Shown here: positions 8,937 through 17,303 of the stretch, one piece after another
Layout: each line of letters opens with the position of its first letter
How positions within the stretch are numbered: the stretch's first letter is position 1
Source: PALSA-188 sp963720075
GTDB lineage: Bacteria > Acidobacteriota > Terriglobia > Terriglobales > Acidobacteriaceae
Length of the DNA stretch: 64,000 nucleotides
Direction of reading: 5' to 3'
Assembly (NCBI GenBank): GCA_963720075.1
Contig: CAVREG010000013.1
Span: 62,001 to 126,000, forward strand
Notes under the pieces: model-generated
What the model saw: the letters and a program-made list of their open reading frames with translations, nothing else
What the model was told of the DNA's origin: nothing
The model's database searches: none
Program-made: the position numbers and the translations under genes

Positions 8937-9452
8937 TTACGATTGAAGCGTGGCTGCCGGTGTTGCTGAATCAGCTTTTTCTGATTCCAGCCGCTTTAGT
9001 TCATAGCCCAAATACATCATCTGGCCCACATGATGATGCATATGCGTCGCACATCGCAAAAAGATAACCATCCGATTATTAGCATCTTCTTCGCGAACCG
9101 CGGTATATTCTTTCGCCCAATCTGCGCTGGTTTGGGTCATCAAGGTTCTAAGCACGACGTCAACGGCCTCATCAAACTGCTTTAGCGTTTCTTCTTTTCT
9201 TGGGTGGTTGGTCTCGGTAAATTCCCGCTCCCGGTCGCGGACATATCCAGTCTCACCAATCTCCGCCCCAATGTAGTAATTCAAATTGCCGGTGAGATGA
9301 AGCACCAGATGCCCAAAGCTATTTCCAAATGCAAACGGCTTGCTCCAGAACTGTTCGCCGCTGAGCGGCGCTGCCAGCTCCCGCACCTTGCACGCAAGAT
9401 GCGTGTACCGTTCCGTAAATGCCGCGACCAGCGTTGAATGTAAGTCGTCCAT
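8937..9452 (-). CDS. DinB/YfiT-like four-helix protein
   Basis: A 171-residue DinB-superfamily protein. The three-His metal site is recognisable: 'FGHLVLHLTGNLNYYIGAEI' (first His) and 'HMHHHVGQMMYLGYELKRL' near residues 135-155. The family includes thiol-dependent metalloenzymes, but most members have no known substrate. A ribosome site (AGGAAAT) precedes ATG 9452. The convergent small gene at 8671 ends 26 nt away. A second DinB relative lies at 28406. Confidence 0.82.
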   Translation of the reverse strand: MDDLHSTLVAAFTERYTHLACKVRELAAPLSGEQFWSKPFAFGNSFGHLVLHLTGNLNYYIGAEIGETGYVRDREREFTETNHPRKEETLKQFDEAVDVVLRTLMTQTSADWAKEYTAVREEDANNRMVIFLRCATHMHHHVGQMMYLGYELKRLESEKADSATPAATLQS

Positions 9453-9498
9453 AATTTCCTTTCTTGCTCACGTAGGGAGAGCCGCCCCCGGAGCCTGC

Positions 9499-9520
9499 CC
9501 TGAGCGAAGCGAAGGGTCCA
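9499..9520. repeat. Short interspersed 'CCCTGAGCGAAGCGAAGGG'-type repeat
   Basis: A small inverted repeat (CCCT...AGGG around GAGCGAAGCGA) of a kind often scattered in acidobacterial intergenic DNA. A related-looking motif (CCCTCGACTACGCTCGGGAT) lies near 25927. I cannot assess copy number from one window. Confidence 0.4.
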
Positions 9521-9560
9521 TCTCAGCAAAGCCCGGCGAACTCTTGCTATCTAACACGCA

Positions 9561-10823
9561 TCAAGCGCAATTCATCAACACCAGTGCCGAATTCTTTGAC
9601 CCAAACGCTATGCAGTTGCAGATCGCATGCTCAATAGTTTTCTTTCTGCCAGCCTCGGGCACATAATCGAGATCACATTCCGGATCTGGATTCACGAGAT
9701 TGATCGTCGGCGGAATCTGCCCATGTTTCATGGCCACAATCGTCGCCGCCACACCGGCCGCACCGCAAGCTCCCTGGGGATGCCCGATCTGCGACTTCAA
9801 CGCCGACATGGGAACCTCTTTAGCCCGCTCTCCTAAAGCCAGTTTTAGCGCACGCGTTTCGATGCGATCATTGAGCTGCGTGGATGTCCCATGCAGGTTC
9901 ACATAATCAACATTTTCCGCCGAGATTCCCGCTTCCTTCATTGCCAGCCCGATTGCCCGCGCCGGCTCTTCCCCACATTCCTGCAATCTCACGCGATGAA
10001 ACGCCTCACAAGTTGATCCATAGCCGCAAACTTCTGCAAGCATGGTCGCGCCCCGAGCCCGCGCGTGTTCGTATTCTTCCAGGATGAACATCCATGCGCC
10101 CTCAGCCAGCACGAAGCCGTCGCGGTCCACCGAAAATGGCCGCGATCCCTTTTCCGGGGCCTCGTTCCATGAATCCGTCAAAATCTTCATTAGGATAAAT
10201 CCCTTAATAATGCCAAGCGCGATCGGTGCGTCTGCGCCTCCGCTGAGCACCATATCCAGTCGCCCCGACTGAATCTGCCGCACCGAATATCCGAACGCGT
10301 CCGTGGACGAAGTACATCCAGTCGTAATCACGTGACTCGCGCCCCGCAATCCAAACCGCACGTTTAGCTCGCTCGAAAGCGCTCCCATCACGCCGGTCGG
10401 GACGCAAAACAAACTCATAGATTTATATTGCTCGCGAAAAAACAGCCGGTACTGCTCTTCGGTAAACTCTTGCGACCCGCCGCCGGATCCCATGATTACT
10501 CCAAAGCGCCGACGCTCTTCGAGGGGAAGGGAAGCCGGATCAATTCCCGCCTCACGAAATGCCTCCGTGCCCGCCGCAATAGCCAGCGGTAATACCCTCG
10601 AGACATGTTTGAGTTCGCGCTTCTCCACCCACGCCAGTTCGTCGAAGTCACGAACCTCGCCAGCAATGCGCACCGGAATTTCATCCGGATCAAATCGCGA
10701 GATTCGCGTCACTCCACTTTTTCCCGCAAGAATAGCCTCCGAAAACGCCGAATTTCCAACGCCATTAGGACTAACCACGCCCATCCCAGTAATCACAACC
10801 CGCCGCTTCAACTTGTCAGCCAT
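9561..10823 (-). CDS. Beta-ketoacyl-ACP synthase II-type (FabF-like)
   Basis: A 420-residue condensing enzyme that extends acyl-ACP with malonyl-ACP. It starts 'RRVVITGMGVVSPNG', has the active-site Cys in 'VITTGCTSSTDAFGYSVRQI', and the two catalytic His in 'NLHGTSTQLND' and 'KSQIGHPQGACGAAG'. I moved the start to ATG 10823 because the 14 residues before it do not fit the family. Compared with housekeeping FabF (CxSS within ACAT) the nucleophile region reads TTGCTSS, so it may be a divergent KAS of a secondary or specialised acyl pathway. No ACP or other fab gene is nearby. Confidence 0.88.
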   Translation of the reverse strand: MADKLKRRVVITGMGVVSPNGVGNSAFSEAILAGKSGVTRISRFDPDEIPVRIAGEVRDFDELAWVEKRELKHVSRVLPLAIAAGTEAFREAGIDPASLPLEERRRFGVIMGSGGGSQEFTEEQYRLFFREQYKSMSLFCVPTGVMGALSSELNVRFGLRGASHVITTGCTSSTDAFGYSVRQIQSGRLDMVLSGGADAPIALGIIKGFILMKILTDSWNEAPEKGSRPFSVDRDGFVLAEGAWMFILEEYEHARARGATMLAEVCGYGSTCEAFHRVRLQECGEEPARAIGLAMKEAGISAENVDYVNLHGTSTQLNDRIETRALKLALGERAKEVPMSALKSQIGHPQGACGAAGVAATIVAMKHGQIPPTINLVNPDPECDLDYVPEAGRKKTIEHAICNCIAFGSKNSALVLMNCA

Positions 10824-11380
10824 CCTGCAAATATATATGAACTGGCTGTCGATCGGGTGGCCCACCCTTTGCCGCTGTTTGCGATGGCTGGAGGATGTTC
10901 ACTCCATTCTGGCAGCCACGATATTATGATTTCAATGTGTAGACCGAGAGCAAGCGCATCGAGAAGCCGTTATATACCTCGCAATTCGGTGAAGCGGGGC
11001 TTAGGGCCAGAAGAATGGGCATAGAGCAGCTTTCGGCGCTACGTTACGGGTGAATATGGTGAGTGGAAATCGAGTCGCATTGGATGGCACGGGAGCGGCA
11101 GGCTGGCCCATCTTTGTGAGATTTTGATCTCCTCAACAATCCTAACAAAATGGCTGCCCCACTCTTACGCGACTTTCGCAAGGGTGGGGACGACGAGCTC
11201 GGCGGTCTCCGCGTGGCGACAACGGTTGCACCGATATGACCATTCGGGACAGACGGGACGTTCGCCCTGTTCAGGAGGTCTCCTGGAAGGTTTCACATCC
11301 GCAAGTGGTCCGTCCGAATTGTGAAAATTTCCAATTATTCTGCCTAGAACATTCTCCGCTAGATAACACGTCCCTTGGCC
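10824..11380. other. Long intergenic region with two palindromes
   Basis: About 560 bases between the FabF-like gene and the signalling operon. It holds GGGTGGCCCACCC at 10855-10867 and a hairpin at 11157-11189. Two short plus-strand ORFs show no ribosome site or family resemblance. I looked for a tRNA-like or riboswitch fold and found none. Confidence 0.5.
11157..11189. repeat. Imperfect hairpin repeat, family 3
   Basis: CCCCAC...GTGGGG outer arms with an inner imperfect stem closing on a CTT loop (CTTACGCGA pairing with TCGCAAG). Similar 'GGGTGGCCCACCC' sequence occurs at 10855. These look like small interspersed palindromes; it lies about 190 nt downstream of the response regulator gene and could also act as a 3'-end hairpin. 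Confidence 0.5.
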
Positions 11381-11785
11381 CTACGACGGAGCCGCTGCCG
11401 CCGTCCCCGGCCATCTCGGATTCAGCACCGAGCGAATTGCGCCTAGCAATTCGAAGTTGTCCGCGGGCTTTTGGAAGAACGCGGTTGCGCCCGCTCGCAT
11501 AATTCTGTCTTTGTTGTATTGGGGATCGCGTGCCGTCAGAACAATCACCGGAATGCAAGATAGCGATGCATTCTCTTGCAGGCGACCTAGCACGACGTAG
11601 CCGTCGCCGGCGGGCAAGCCGATGTCGAGAATAATAAGATCCGGCTTTTCCTTTTGCGCCATCGCCATGGCGGACACGCCGTCGGTTGCGTAAGCGGTGT
11701 CGTAATGGTTGGCTCGCAAGCGCAGGTTCAAGCCGCGCCTCAATTCAGGATCATCGTCAACGATCAGTATTTTGGGTTGCTCCAT
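11381..11785 (-). CDS. Receiver-only response regulator (operon gene 6)
   Basis: A 134-residue CheY-like receiver and nothing else. The acidic pocket is 'DDD' at 10-12, the phospho-acceptor is Asp54 in 'IILDIGLP', and the conserved Thr ('VLTARD') and Lys ('FFQKPAD') follow. With no output domain it must act by contact with another protein or as a phosphate shuttle. Its ATG lies inside the upstream kinase gene (29-nt overlap), so it is the last product of the overlapping chain starting at 17008. The Ala-rich tail 'RWPGTAAAAPS' is probably disordered. Confidence 0.9.
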   Translation of the reverse strand: MEQPKILIVDDDPELRRGLNLRLRANHYDTAYATDGVSAMAMAQKEKPDLIILDIGLPAGDGYVVLGRLQENASLSCIPVIVLTARDPQYNKDRIMRAGATAFFQKPADNFELLGAIRSVLNPRWPGTAAAAPS

Positions 11786-13469
11786 TGGTTCCTCTTTTCG
11801 TGAGTACGATTGGTTTTACTGATTCAGCGGTTGCGGTTGATTTCGGGTTGAATTCTTCGGCATCAGCCGCGAGCTTGGAGAGAATCATTTCAAACTCCGG
11901 TTTTGTGGCGGATGGTCGAACGGCGGCTGCGCTTGCCAGGCGGTTAACTGCCGCGGCAAGTTGTTGCCCCAATTGCGCTATCGGCGCCTCTGCATCGGGT
12001 CTGGAAGAAGCCAGACGGTCGGCGAAGATTTTTACACTGACCTTGGATTGCAATTCAAAAGAGCGTTCGAACTGTCCGGAGATTCGTTTCAATAGGATGT
12101 CGGCGCCGTGCTCATCGGCTGAAGCTACGACCATGAATACTTCGCTTCCGCTGTCTCCGGATAAAGCCGGCAACACAATGTCTTTGTCTGGGTTGACACA
12201 GTTTCGCAGAATATCCATACACTGCTGCCGCACACCACCCCATTGCGGGAGACCATTGCGAGGCTTGGGTGTAACTTCCACGGTAACGAGTGCCAGCGCG
12301 TCCGGCAGCGTACCTGTGGGTTTGACTATGGGAGCAAGAAGCTTGGACAGCGAGAACAGGGGGAGGGTAAAAGAAAATGAGCTTCCGCGTCCGACTTGGC
12401 TTTCCACCCAGATGCGGCCGCCGTGGAGTTTGACCAGTTCTTGCACAATGTAGAGTCCGAGTCCCAAGCCTCTTCGGCTGCTGTCGCTCGATTTAGGATC
12501 TTGATACAGGCGTTCGAAAATCAGGTGTTTGGATTCGGGACTCACACCTCGCCCCGTATCGGTAACTGAGATGCATACATGGTCCGAATCTTTGGTCGTT
12601 AGGCAGGCTTTCACAACCACCGACCCTCCCGCAGGCGTGAATTTCAGTGCATTGTCAATAAGGTTGATGAGTATTTGAATCACGCGTTCAGGATCGGCAG
12701 AGACCAGCGGAATTCCGGCTTCAACCTTCAGTTCCAGGCTGATGCGCCTTTCGCCTGCCGTAGCCTGCAACATATTTACCGCCTGCTGCAATACGTCGCT
12801 GATCGCGATGCAGCGGACTTCGACGCGAAGTTTTCCGGATTCAGCCCGCGTCGCTTCCAGCAAATCATCAATCATGGTTAGAAGCTGATTTGCGCTGCCC
12901 AGAACCGTGCCGAGATGCTCGCGGTGTTCTGCAGGCATCTCGCCCGCCAACCCGTCAAGCAGGATGGTGACAAACTGATGGATGGAACTCAGCGGCGTGC
13001 GCAGTTCATGCGACACATGAGAAAGAAACTCATCTTTAAACTGCAATTGCTGCTTGCGACTCATGTCCAGCGACATCAGCAGTGCCTGGCGTTCGATCGC
13101 GTAGCGAATCGCGCGAGTCAGTTGTTTACTGTCGAAGTTGCCCTTCACCAGATAGTCCTGCACGCCCTGATGCACGGCCTTAGTGGCAAGGGTTTCGTCC
13201 TCCAGTCCGGAAAGGACCACGATTGGCACGGTTGGGGCTTTCTTAAGCACGGTGCGGAACGTGTCGGCACCGTGACTATCGGGAAGATTCAAGTCCAGTA
13301 ACACCACTGCCGGGGTTTTTTCGGCGAGCGATTGCAGGCCCGAAGACAGGCGGGTGACGCAGGCCACTTCGAGATCAGAACTGGCTTCAACAAGCCGCAA
13401 ACGGATCAGGTCAGCGTCTCCCGGGTTGTCTTCGATCAACAGAACATGTGCGCCGTTTTTTGGTTCCAT
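11757..13469 (-). CDS. Receiver-histidine kinase with degenerate GGDEF-like tail (operon gene 5)
   Basis: A 570-residue cytoplasmic kinase. Order: receiver (about 6-125, Asp59 in 'VVLLDLNLP'), HisKA with His154 in 'FLSHVSHELRTPLSS', HATPase with N-box 'INLIDNALKF', G1 'DTGRGVS' and G2 'GLGLGLY' (to about 372), then a 200-residue tail. The tail segment at about 388-485, with 'SGDSGSEVFMVVAS' where a cyclase has GG(D/E)EF, looks like a GGDEF fold that has lost its active site; this is inference. I moved the start to ATG 13469, which overlaps the previous stop by one base (TGATG). Confidence 0.85.
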   Translation of the reverse strand: MEPKNGAHVLLIEDNPGDADLIRLRLVEASSDLEVACVTRLSSGLQSLAEKTPAVVLLDLNLPDSHGADTFRTVLKKAPTVPIVVLSGLEDETLATKAVHQGVQDYLVKGNFDSKQLTRAIRYAIERQALLMSLDMSRKQQLQFKDEFLSHVSHELRTPLSSIHQFVTILLDGLAGEMPAEHREHLGTVLGSANQLLTMIDDLLEATRAESGKLRVEVRCIAISDVLQQAVNMLQATAGERRISLELKVEAGIPLVSADPERVIQILINLIDNALKFTPAGGSVVVKACLTTKDSDHVCISVTDTGRGVSPESKHLIFERLYQDPKSSDSSRRGLGLGLYIVQELVKLHGGRIWVESQVGRGSSFSFTLPLFSLSKLLAPIVKPTGTLPDALALVTVEVTPKPRNGLPQWGGVRQQCMDILRNCVNPDKDIVLPALSGDSGSEVFMVVASADEHGADILLKRISGQFERSFELQSKVSVKIFADRLASSRPDAEAPIAQLGQQLAAAVNRLASAAAVRPSATKPEFEMILSKLAADAEEFNPKSTATAESVKPIVLTKRGTNGATQNTDR

Positions 13470-13906
13470 CAGTCCTCGTTTCCTGGAAGCATCGCGCAAC
13501 AAAACCAAAAGTTCGCCAGGGCGCCTACAGTCGAAACAAAATCTTTAAGGTTACCCGGCTTTGTCACGTAACAATTCGCTCCCAGTTCATAGCTGCTATG
13601 AATGTCTTTGTGCGCGCTGGAAGTGCTAAAGATTACGATCGGAATCCTTCGCAATGCCGGATCGGCTTTTGCCTCCGCGAGCACTGTTCTTCCATCTTTG
13701 CCAGGCAAATTCAGATCCAGAAATACGACGTCGGGGCGTGTGGCGCTCTTGTACTTGCCTTTCCGCTGCAAAAACGCGATTGCCTCTATGCCGTCGCCGA
13801 CCGAATGAACATTGCTGCGGCATGAATTTCTTCCCAAAACGTCCCTCGTTAAGTCAATATCGGCGGGATTGTCATCCACCAGCAGTACTTCCTTGATTTT
13901 CGCCAT
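13469..13906 (-). CDS. Receiver-only response regulator, Rcp1-like (operon gene 4)
   Basis: A 145-residue receiver protein. It begins 'KEVLLVDDNPADIDLTRDVL', has Asp64 in 'VFLDLNLPGKDG', Ser/Thr at 'VIFSTSSAHKDI' and Lys in 'CYVTKPGNL'. The insertion between strand 2 and the phospho-Asp (EAIAFLQRKGKYKSATRPDV) is the Rcp1 hallmark: these regulators partner phytochrome-type kinases. The gene starts inside the upstream kinase (35-nt overlap) and its stop overlaps the next start. I chose ATG 13906 since upstream residues in the same frame are antisense-quality sequence overlapping the kinase. Confidence 0.9.
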   Translation of the reverse strand: MAKIKEVLLVDDNPADIDLTRDVLGRNSCRSNVHSVGDGIEAIAFLQRKGKYKSATRPDVVFLDLNLPGKDGRTVLAEAKADPALRRIPIVIFSTSSAHKDIHSSYELGANCYVTKPGNLKDFVSTVGALANFWFCCAMLPGNED

Positions 13907-15080
13907 TCTTTTTCGCGACCCCATTTTCCATTGTGGGAATGCTGAAGTTAAAAGTGCTGCCCGGTCCACTATGATTGCCCAGCCAAATTTTGCCGCCATG
14001 CTGCTCAATAATTTTCTTGCAGATAGAAAGACCGATACCATTGCCTGAATATTCCGTGCGTGTGTGCAAGCGTTGAAAAATGGAGAAGATGACGTCCGCA
14101 TGTTCCGGCGCGATGCCAATTCCATTGTCTGACACGGAAAATACCCAGCTGCCATCTTTCGATTCAGCGCTGACTTCGATGAAAGGGATGGCCCCGTCGC
14201 GGAACTTAATCGCGTTCGAAATCAAGTTTTGAAATACCTGTTCCAGTTGAGGACCATTTGCCATTAAAACGGGTAAGTGTTTACAAGTAACGGTGGAAGC
14301 GGTTTCATTAACGGAAACCTGCAAGTTGTTAATTGCCTGCCTGACCACAATGTTGCAATCGGTAGCCTGGAAGATCATTTCCTCGCGCCCGACGCGGGAA
14401 AACCTCAGCAAATCATGAATCAGGTCCTGCATTCGGGTCGCGCCATCAATTGAGTAGTGAATATATTTGTCTGCCTGTTCATCGAGTTTTCCACGATAAC
14501 GCTCGCCGAGCAGTTGCGTATATGCGGAAACCATGCGTAAGGGTTCCTGCAAATCGTGAGAAGCCACATAAGCGAATTGCTCGAGGTCACGATTGGATCG
14601 TGCGAGTTGTTCAACTTTTCTGGCCAGTTTCTCGTCGGCATCCCGGCGCTCGAACCGCAGCCGCTTTTCCTGAAGAGCCCGGTTGATTGCATAGGGCAGC
14701 CGGCCCAGTTTGTCCTTCAACACGTAATCGCTGGCTCCCTGCTTGATACACTCGACCGCCGTCTCGTCGCCAAGCGCCCCCGAGACCAAAATTAGCGGGA
14801 TTTCCAGGCCCTCCCGGCGTAATATTTCGAGCGCGTCCATCCCTCGCCATTCGCCAAGGTTGTAATCGGCGAGAATTACGTCTGGCAGAGTCTGTGTCAG
14901 TTTTTCCCGGAATTCGCTGGCAGTACGCACAACGCAGCCGGACGCATCGAAACCTGCCCGGTGCAATTCGCGCAGAATTAGTTCGCTATCCGCAACACTA
15001 TCTTCAATGATCAACACTTCCAGCCCGTGCTTGGTCTGCGATGAACTCTGGGTTGCGGTTCGAGTGCCTGCGATCGTCAT
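13872..15080 (-). CDS. Receiver-histidine kinase, phytochrome-type transmitter (operon gene 3)
   Basis: A 402-residue soluble kinase: receiver (about 20-140; Asp72 in 'VILADYNLGEW'), then HisKA with His175 in 'FAYVASHDLQEPLRMV' and HATPase ('NLISNAIKFRD', 'DNGIGIAPEH', 'GNGIGLSICKKI'). The 'SHDLQEPLR' His box is the phytochrome/Cph1 subtype, which typically pairs with Rcp1-like regulators such as those on both sides. No PAS, GAF or membrane segment exists, so its input must be phosphorylation of its own receiver. ATG 15080 overlaps the preceding stop as ATGA. Confidence 0.92.
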   Translation of the reverse strand: MTIAGTRTATQSSSQTKHGLEVLIIEDSVADSELILRELHRAGFDASGCVVRTASEFREKLTQTLPDVILADYNLGEWRGMDALEILRREGLEIPLILVSGALGDETAVECIKQGASDYVLKDKLGRLPYAINRALQEKRLRFERRDADEKLARKVEQLARSNRDLEQFAYVASHDLQEPLRMVSAYTQLLGERYRGKLDEQADKYIHYSIDGATRMQDLIHDLLRFSRVGREEMIFQATDCNIVVRQAINNLQVSVNETASTVTCKHLPVLMANGPQLEQVFQNLISNAIKFRDGAIPFIEVSAESKDGSWVFSVSDNGIGIAPEHADVIFSIFQRLHTRTEYSGNGIGLSICKKIIEQHGGKIWLGNHSGPGSTFNFSIPTMENGVAKKNGENQGSTAGG

Positions 15081-15565
15081 GGTGCCATCGCCACTTCGCC
15101 AACGAGTATTGCTTGTGTCGTGGATTTCACTGGCGGCTGGTTTGTCACCATCCAGTAAAGGCCAACGCGCTTCACCGTATCCCGGAACTGATCGAAATCA
15201 ACCGGCTTCTGGATAAAGCTGTTCGCGCCGAGATCGTACCCGGAAACCAGGTCCCTTTCTTCTTTGGACGAAGTCAAAATGACGACTGGAATGGCCTTGG
15301 TCCGCAGGTCGGCTTTGATGGCCTTCAACACCTGCATCCCGTCAACCTTGGGAAGCTTTAAGTCAAGCAGAATGAGCTTCGGCGGGTGATCGAATGATCG
15401 CCCGGAAAATTCACTGCGACAAAAAATGAAGTCCAGAGCCTCTTCGCCATCCCGCGCTATGAAGATGCTGTTCGCCAGCTTCTCTTTGCGCAAGGCGTGC
15501 AGAGCCAGGTCGGCATCGTCAAGACTGTCTTCCACCAGCAATATGTCAACATCGTGTGTATTCAT
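15077..15565 (-). CDS. Receiver-only response regulator, Rcp1-like (operon gene 2)
   Basis: A 162-residue receiver. Acidic pocket in 'ILLVEDSLDDADLAL', acceptor Asp68 in 'LILLDLKLPKVDG', Thr in 'VILTSSKEERD' and Lys in 'SFIQKPVDF'. The longer segment 'DFIFCRSEFSGRSFDHPPK' before the phospho-Asp is Rcp1-like. It overlaps both neighbours by four bases (ATGA), which points to tight co-translation. It probably receives phosphate from the CHASE3 kinase and/or passes it to the receiver-kinases downstream; direction cannot be read from sequence. Confidence 0.92.
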   Translation of the reverse strand: MNTHDVDILLVEDSLDDADLALHALRKEKLANSIFIARDGEEALDFIFCRSEFSGRSFDHPPKLILLDLKLPKVDGMQVLKAIKADLRTKAIPVVILTSSKEERDLVSGYDLGANSFIQKPVDFDQFRDTVKRVGLYWMVTNQPPVKSTTQAILVGEVAMAP

Positions 15566-15897
15566 GATTGAACTCCTGCGGCGGCGCTGTTGGTTCTAGC
15601 TTCGATCTCGACTGGAAGGTTAAGCGTGAAATAAAATGTTGCGCCCTTTCCAAGTTCAGCCTCGGCCCATGTCCGTCCCGCATGCTTTTGAACGATCCTG
15701 CGGACTGTGGCCAGGCCAATCCCTGTGCCCTCGAAGTCTTCGATTTTATGGAGCCTTTGGAAAACTCCGAAAAGCTTGTCGGCGTACTTCATGTCAAATC
15801 CCACGCCGTTGTCTCGAACGAAGAAAGTGGGCTCTCCACGATCTTCCATGCGACCGATTTCGATGATGGCGGTCGCGCGAGGACGGCTAAATTTCAA
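15562..15897 (-). CDS. HATPase fragment of the CHASE3 kinase (operon gene 1b, after frameshift)
   Basis: A 111-residue piece that is the ATP-binding end of a histidine kinase: 'KFSRPR' follows directly on an N-box, then G1 'DNGVGFDMKYADK', F-box 'VFQRLHKIEDF', G2 'GTGIGLATVRRI', and strand 'GKGATFYFTLNLP'. The only start is a TTG at 15897 lying within the last codons of the preceding ORF, with an 11-nt overlap and no clear ribosome site. It almost certainly continues the protein encoded at 15887-17008 in another frame. Whether it is made as fusion, separately or not at all is unknown. Confidence 0.8.
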   Translation of the reverse strand: MKFSRPRATAIIEIGRMEDRGEPTFFVRDNGVGFDMKYADKLFGVFQRLHKIEDFEGTGIGLATVRRIVQKHAGRTWAEAELGKGATFYFTLNLPVEIEARTNSAAAGVQS

Positions 15898-17008
15898 GCG
15901 CGTTGGCGATAAGATTTTGAAAAACTTGGCGGAGCAATGCCAGATCGCAATTCACGGTACCAAGGTCCGCAATCTTCCATTCCACCAGCCGCCCTTCGGT
16001 TTCCGGGGCGAGCATAGCTACAACCTCATCAACCAACGGATTCAGGGGGGCATTCTGCACATTTAATATGTGACGGCCAATCCCAGCCAGGCCGAGCAAC
16101 TCGTCCACCAGAACGCCCATTTTGCTGACCCCTTGCGTGATCCGCTCCAGATAGCGTTTCGCTTCGGGTTCCAAGCTTGGTCCAAAGTCCTCCACTAAAA
16201 GTTTTGAGAATCCACTGATGTGGCGCAGTGGAGCGCGCAAGTCATGAGAAACGGAATATGTGAAAGCTTCCAGTTCCTTGTTGGCGGCTTCCAACTGGTT
16301 GCTCTTTTGTTCCAGCCGGACATTGGATCCTTCGATTTGTATTTGTGTCTCTGCGCTTGCCTCGAGCGAGCGACCCACGGCAATCCAGGCTAAAAGCAAC
16401 AGGGTTATTTCGGTAAGCGTGCTTATAAGCATCACCGCACTGGATATATTTCCTTTTATTGCTTTCCTGCGAGCTGCTTGATGCAAGGTTCGCGTCTGCT
16501 CAGCCTGTTCGGCGCGCACTTCGCTTCGCACTGCATCCACAAGCTGTTTGCCATGCTGAAACGCTGGACTGACAGGAAGCACTGTCTTTTGGCGGCGCAG
16601 CGTAACTATTTCTTGATCTGCAGAGACAGCGTTGTTAATGTCGTGGGTTAGAGGAGCGAGCCAGATTATTTGATTAGGATCGCTGGTTGTTAACTGCCGA
16701 AGTGAATTCAAATCCTTCCGCAACGAAAGTTGAGCGGAGTTAAGCGGATCAAGAAACTGCTCTTGACCAGTCGCCGCGAAGCCTCGCGCCCCGGTTTCCA
16801 TATCAACGACATCTCCCAGAGTCCGTTCAAGCTGTATCACCACGGTATACGTCTGCGTCATTGAATCCGCCTCGTTGGCGGCGGCCTGCTTATCCCGCCA
16901 ACTGAGCAAGTCAAGAGAAGCCGTGAGCAGGATCGCCCCTGCGAAGCCGAGCGCAACCTTCCATTGAAGCCCGTGGTCGATCACAGCCCTTTGCGTCCTT
17001 TCAAACAC
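15887..17008 (-). CDS. CHASE3 histidine kinase, sensor and dimerisation part (operon gene 1a)
   Basis: A 373-residue membrane sensor. Membrane segments at about 18-36 and 190-212 flank an extracytoplasmic CHASE3 domain with its signature 'VVDMETGARGFAATGQEQFL'. A coiled coil leads to HisKA with His255 in 'FTYSVSHDLRAPLRHI'. The frame ends in the N-box: 'QVFQNLIANAL', then Glu-Ile-stop, whereas the family continues Lys-Phe. Removing one base in the stretch around 15893-15898 restores the reading into the 15562-15897 ORF, giving about 480 residues. Transcribed divergently from the TonB receptor at 17304; it heads the chain of overlapping genes. Confidence 0.88.
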   Translation of the reverse strand: MFERTQRAVIDHGLQWKVALGFAGAILLTASLDLLSWRDKQAAANEADSMTQTYTVVIQLERTLGDVVDMETGARGFAATGQEQFLDPLNSAQLSLRKDLNSLRQLTTSDPNQIIWLAPLTHDINNAVSADQEIVTLRRQKTVLPVSPAFQHGKQLVDAVRSEVRAEQAEQTRTLHQAARRKAIKGNISSAVMLISTLTEITLLLLAWIAVGRSLEASAETQIQIEGSNVRLEQKSNQLEAANKELEAFTYSVSHDLRAPLRHISGFSKLLVEDFGPSLEPEAKRYLERITQGVSKMGVLVDELLGLAGIGRHILNVQNAPLNPLVDEVVAMLAPETEGRLVEWKIADLGTVNCDLALLRQVFQNLIANALEI

Positions 17009-17303
17009 AGGCTCACTTCAGATTCCAAAAAAATCGCCAGAGATCGATCACTGTTTCTAAAGATTTCGTGAACTTACTTGAGCAAAGGGGCTGATCTTCC
17101 ACATTGATACTCTTATCGGCTTGCACCCCCCCGGCTTGAGTACGCGTTGAGACAAGGGCGTCGAGATTCGGACGCTGACCTTTTGGGTGCTGACCGACTG
17201 GGCAGCCGCTGGTCCTCGGGTTACCTTACTTCCCATTAAAGAAAAACGGTTATTTGGCCGAAGGACCCTATGTATTCCCATGCTTGTTAGGGGGTTACGG
17301 AAC
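17009..17303. promoter_or_regulatory. Divergent promoter region of the signalling island
   Basis: About 295 bases separate the leftward CHASE3 kinase and the rightward TonB receptor, so promoters for both operons should lie here. I see GCGTC...GACGC (about 17158-17176) and a GGTTACC-containing stretch near 17218, but no convincing GEMM, cobalamin or other riboswitch core. A GGGG run lies 12-15 nt before ATG 17304. Confidence 0.5.

Noticed and set aside
13907..14155. 83-residue N-terminal extension of the Rcp1-like regulator
   Set aside because: It overlaps the upstream kinase gene in another frame and has no domain; the receiver starts at ATG 13906.
16260..16481. Small plus-strand ORFs inside the kinase operon
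   Set aside because: Shadows without ribosome sites or resemblance.
17100..17300. Possible GEMM (c-di-GMP-I) riboswitch before the TonB receptor
   Set aside because: Fragments such as GGACGC and GGGTTACC resemble GEMM parts, but the conserved GGGCAAACC and GACGCAAAGCC cores are missing and the order does not give the expected fold.
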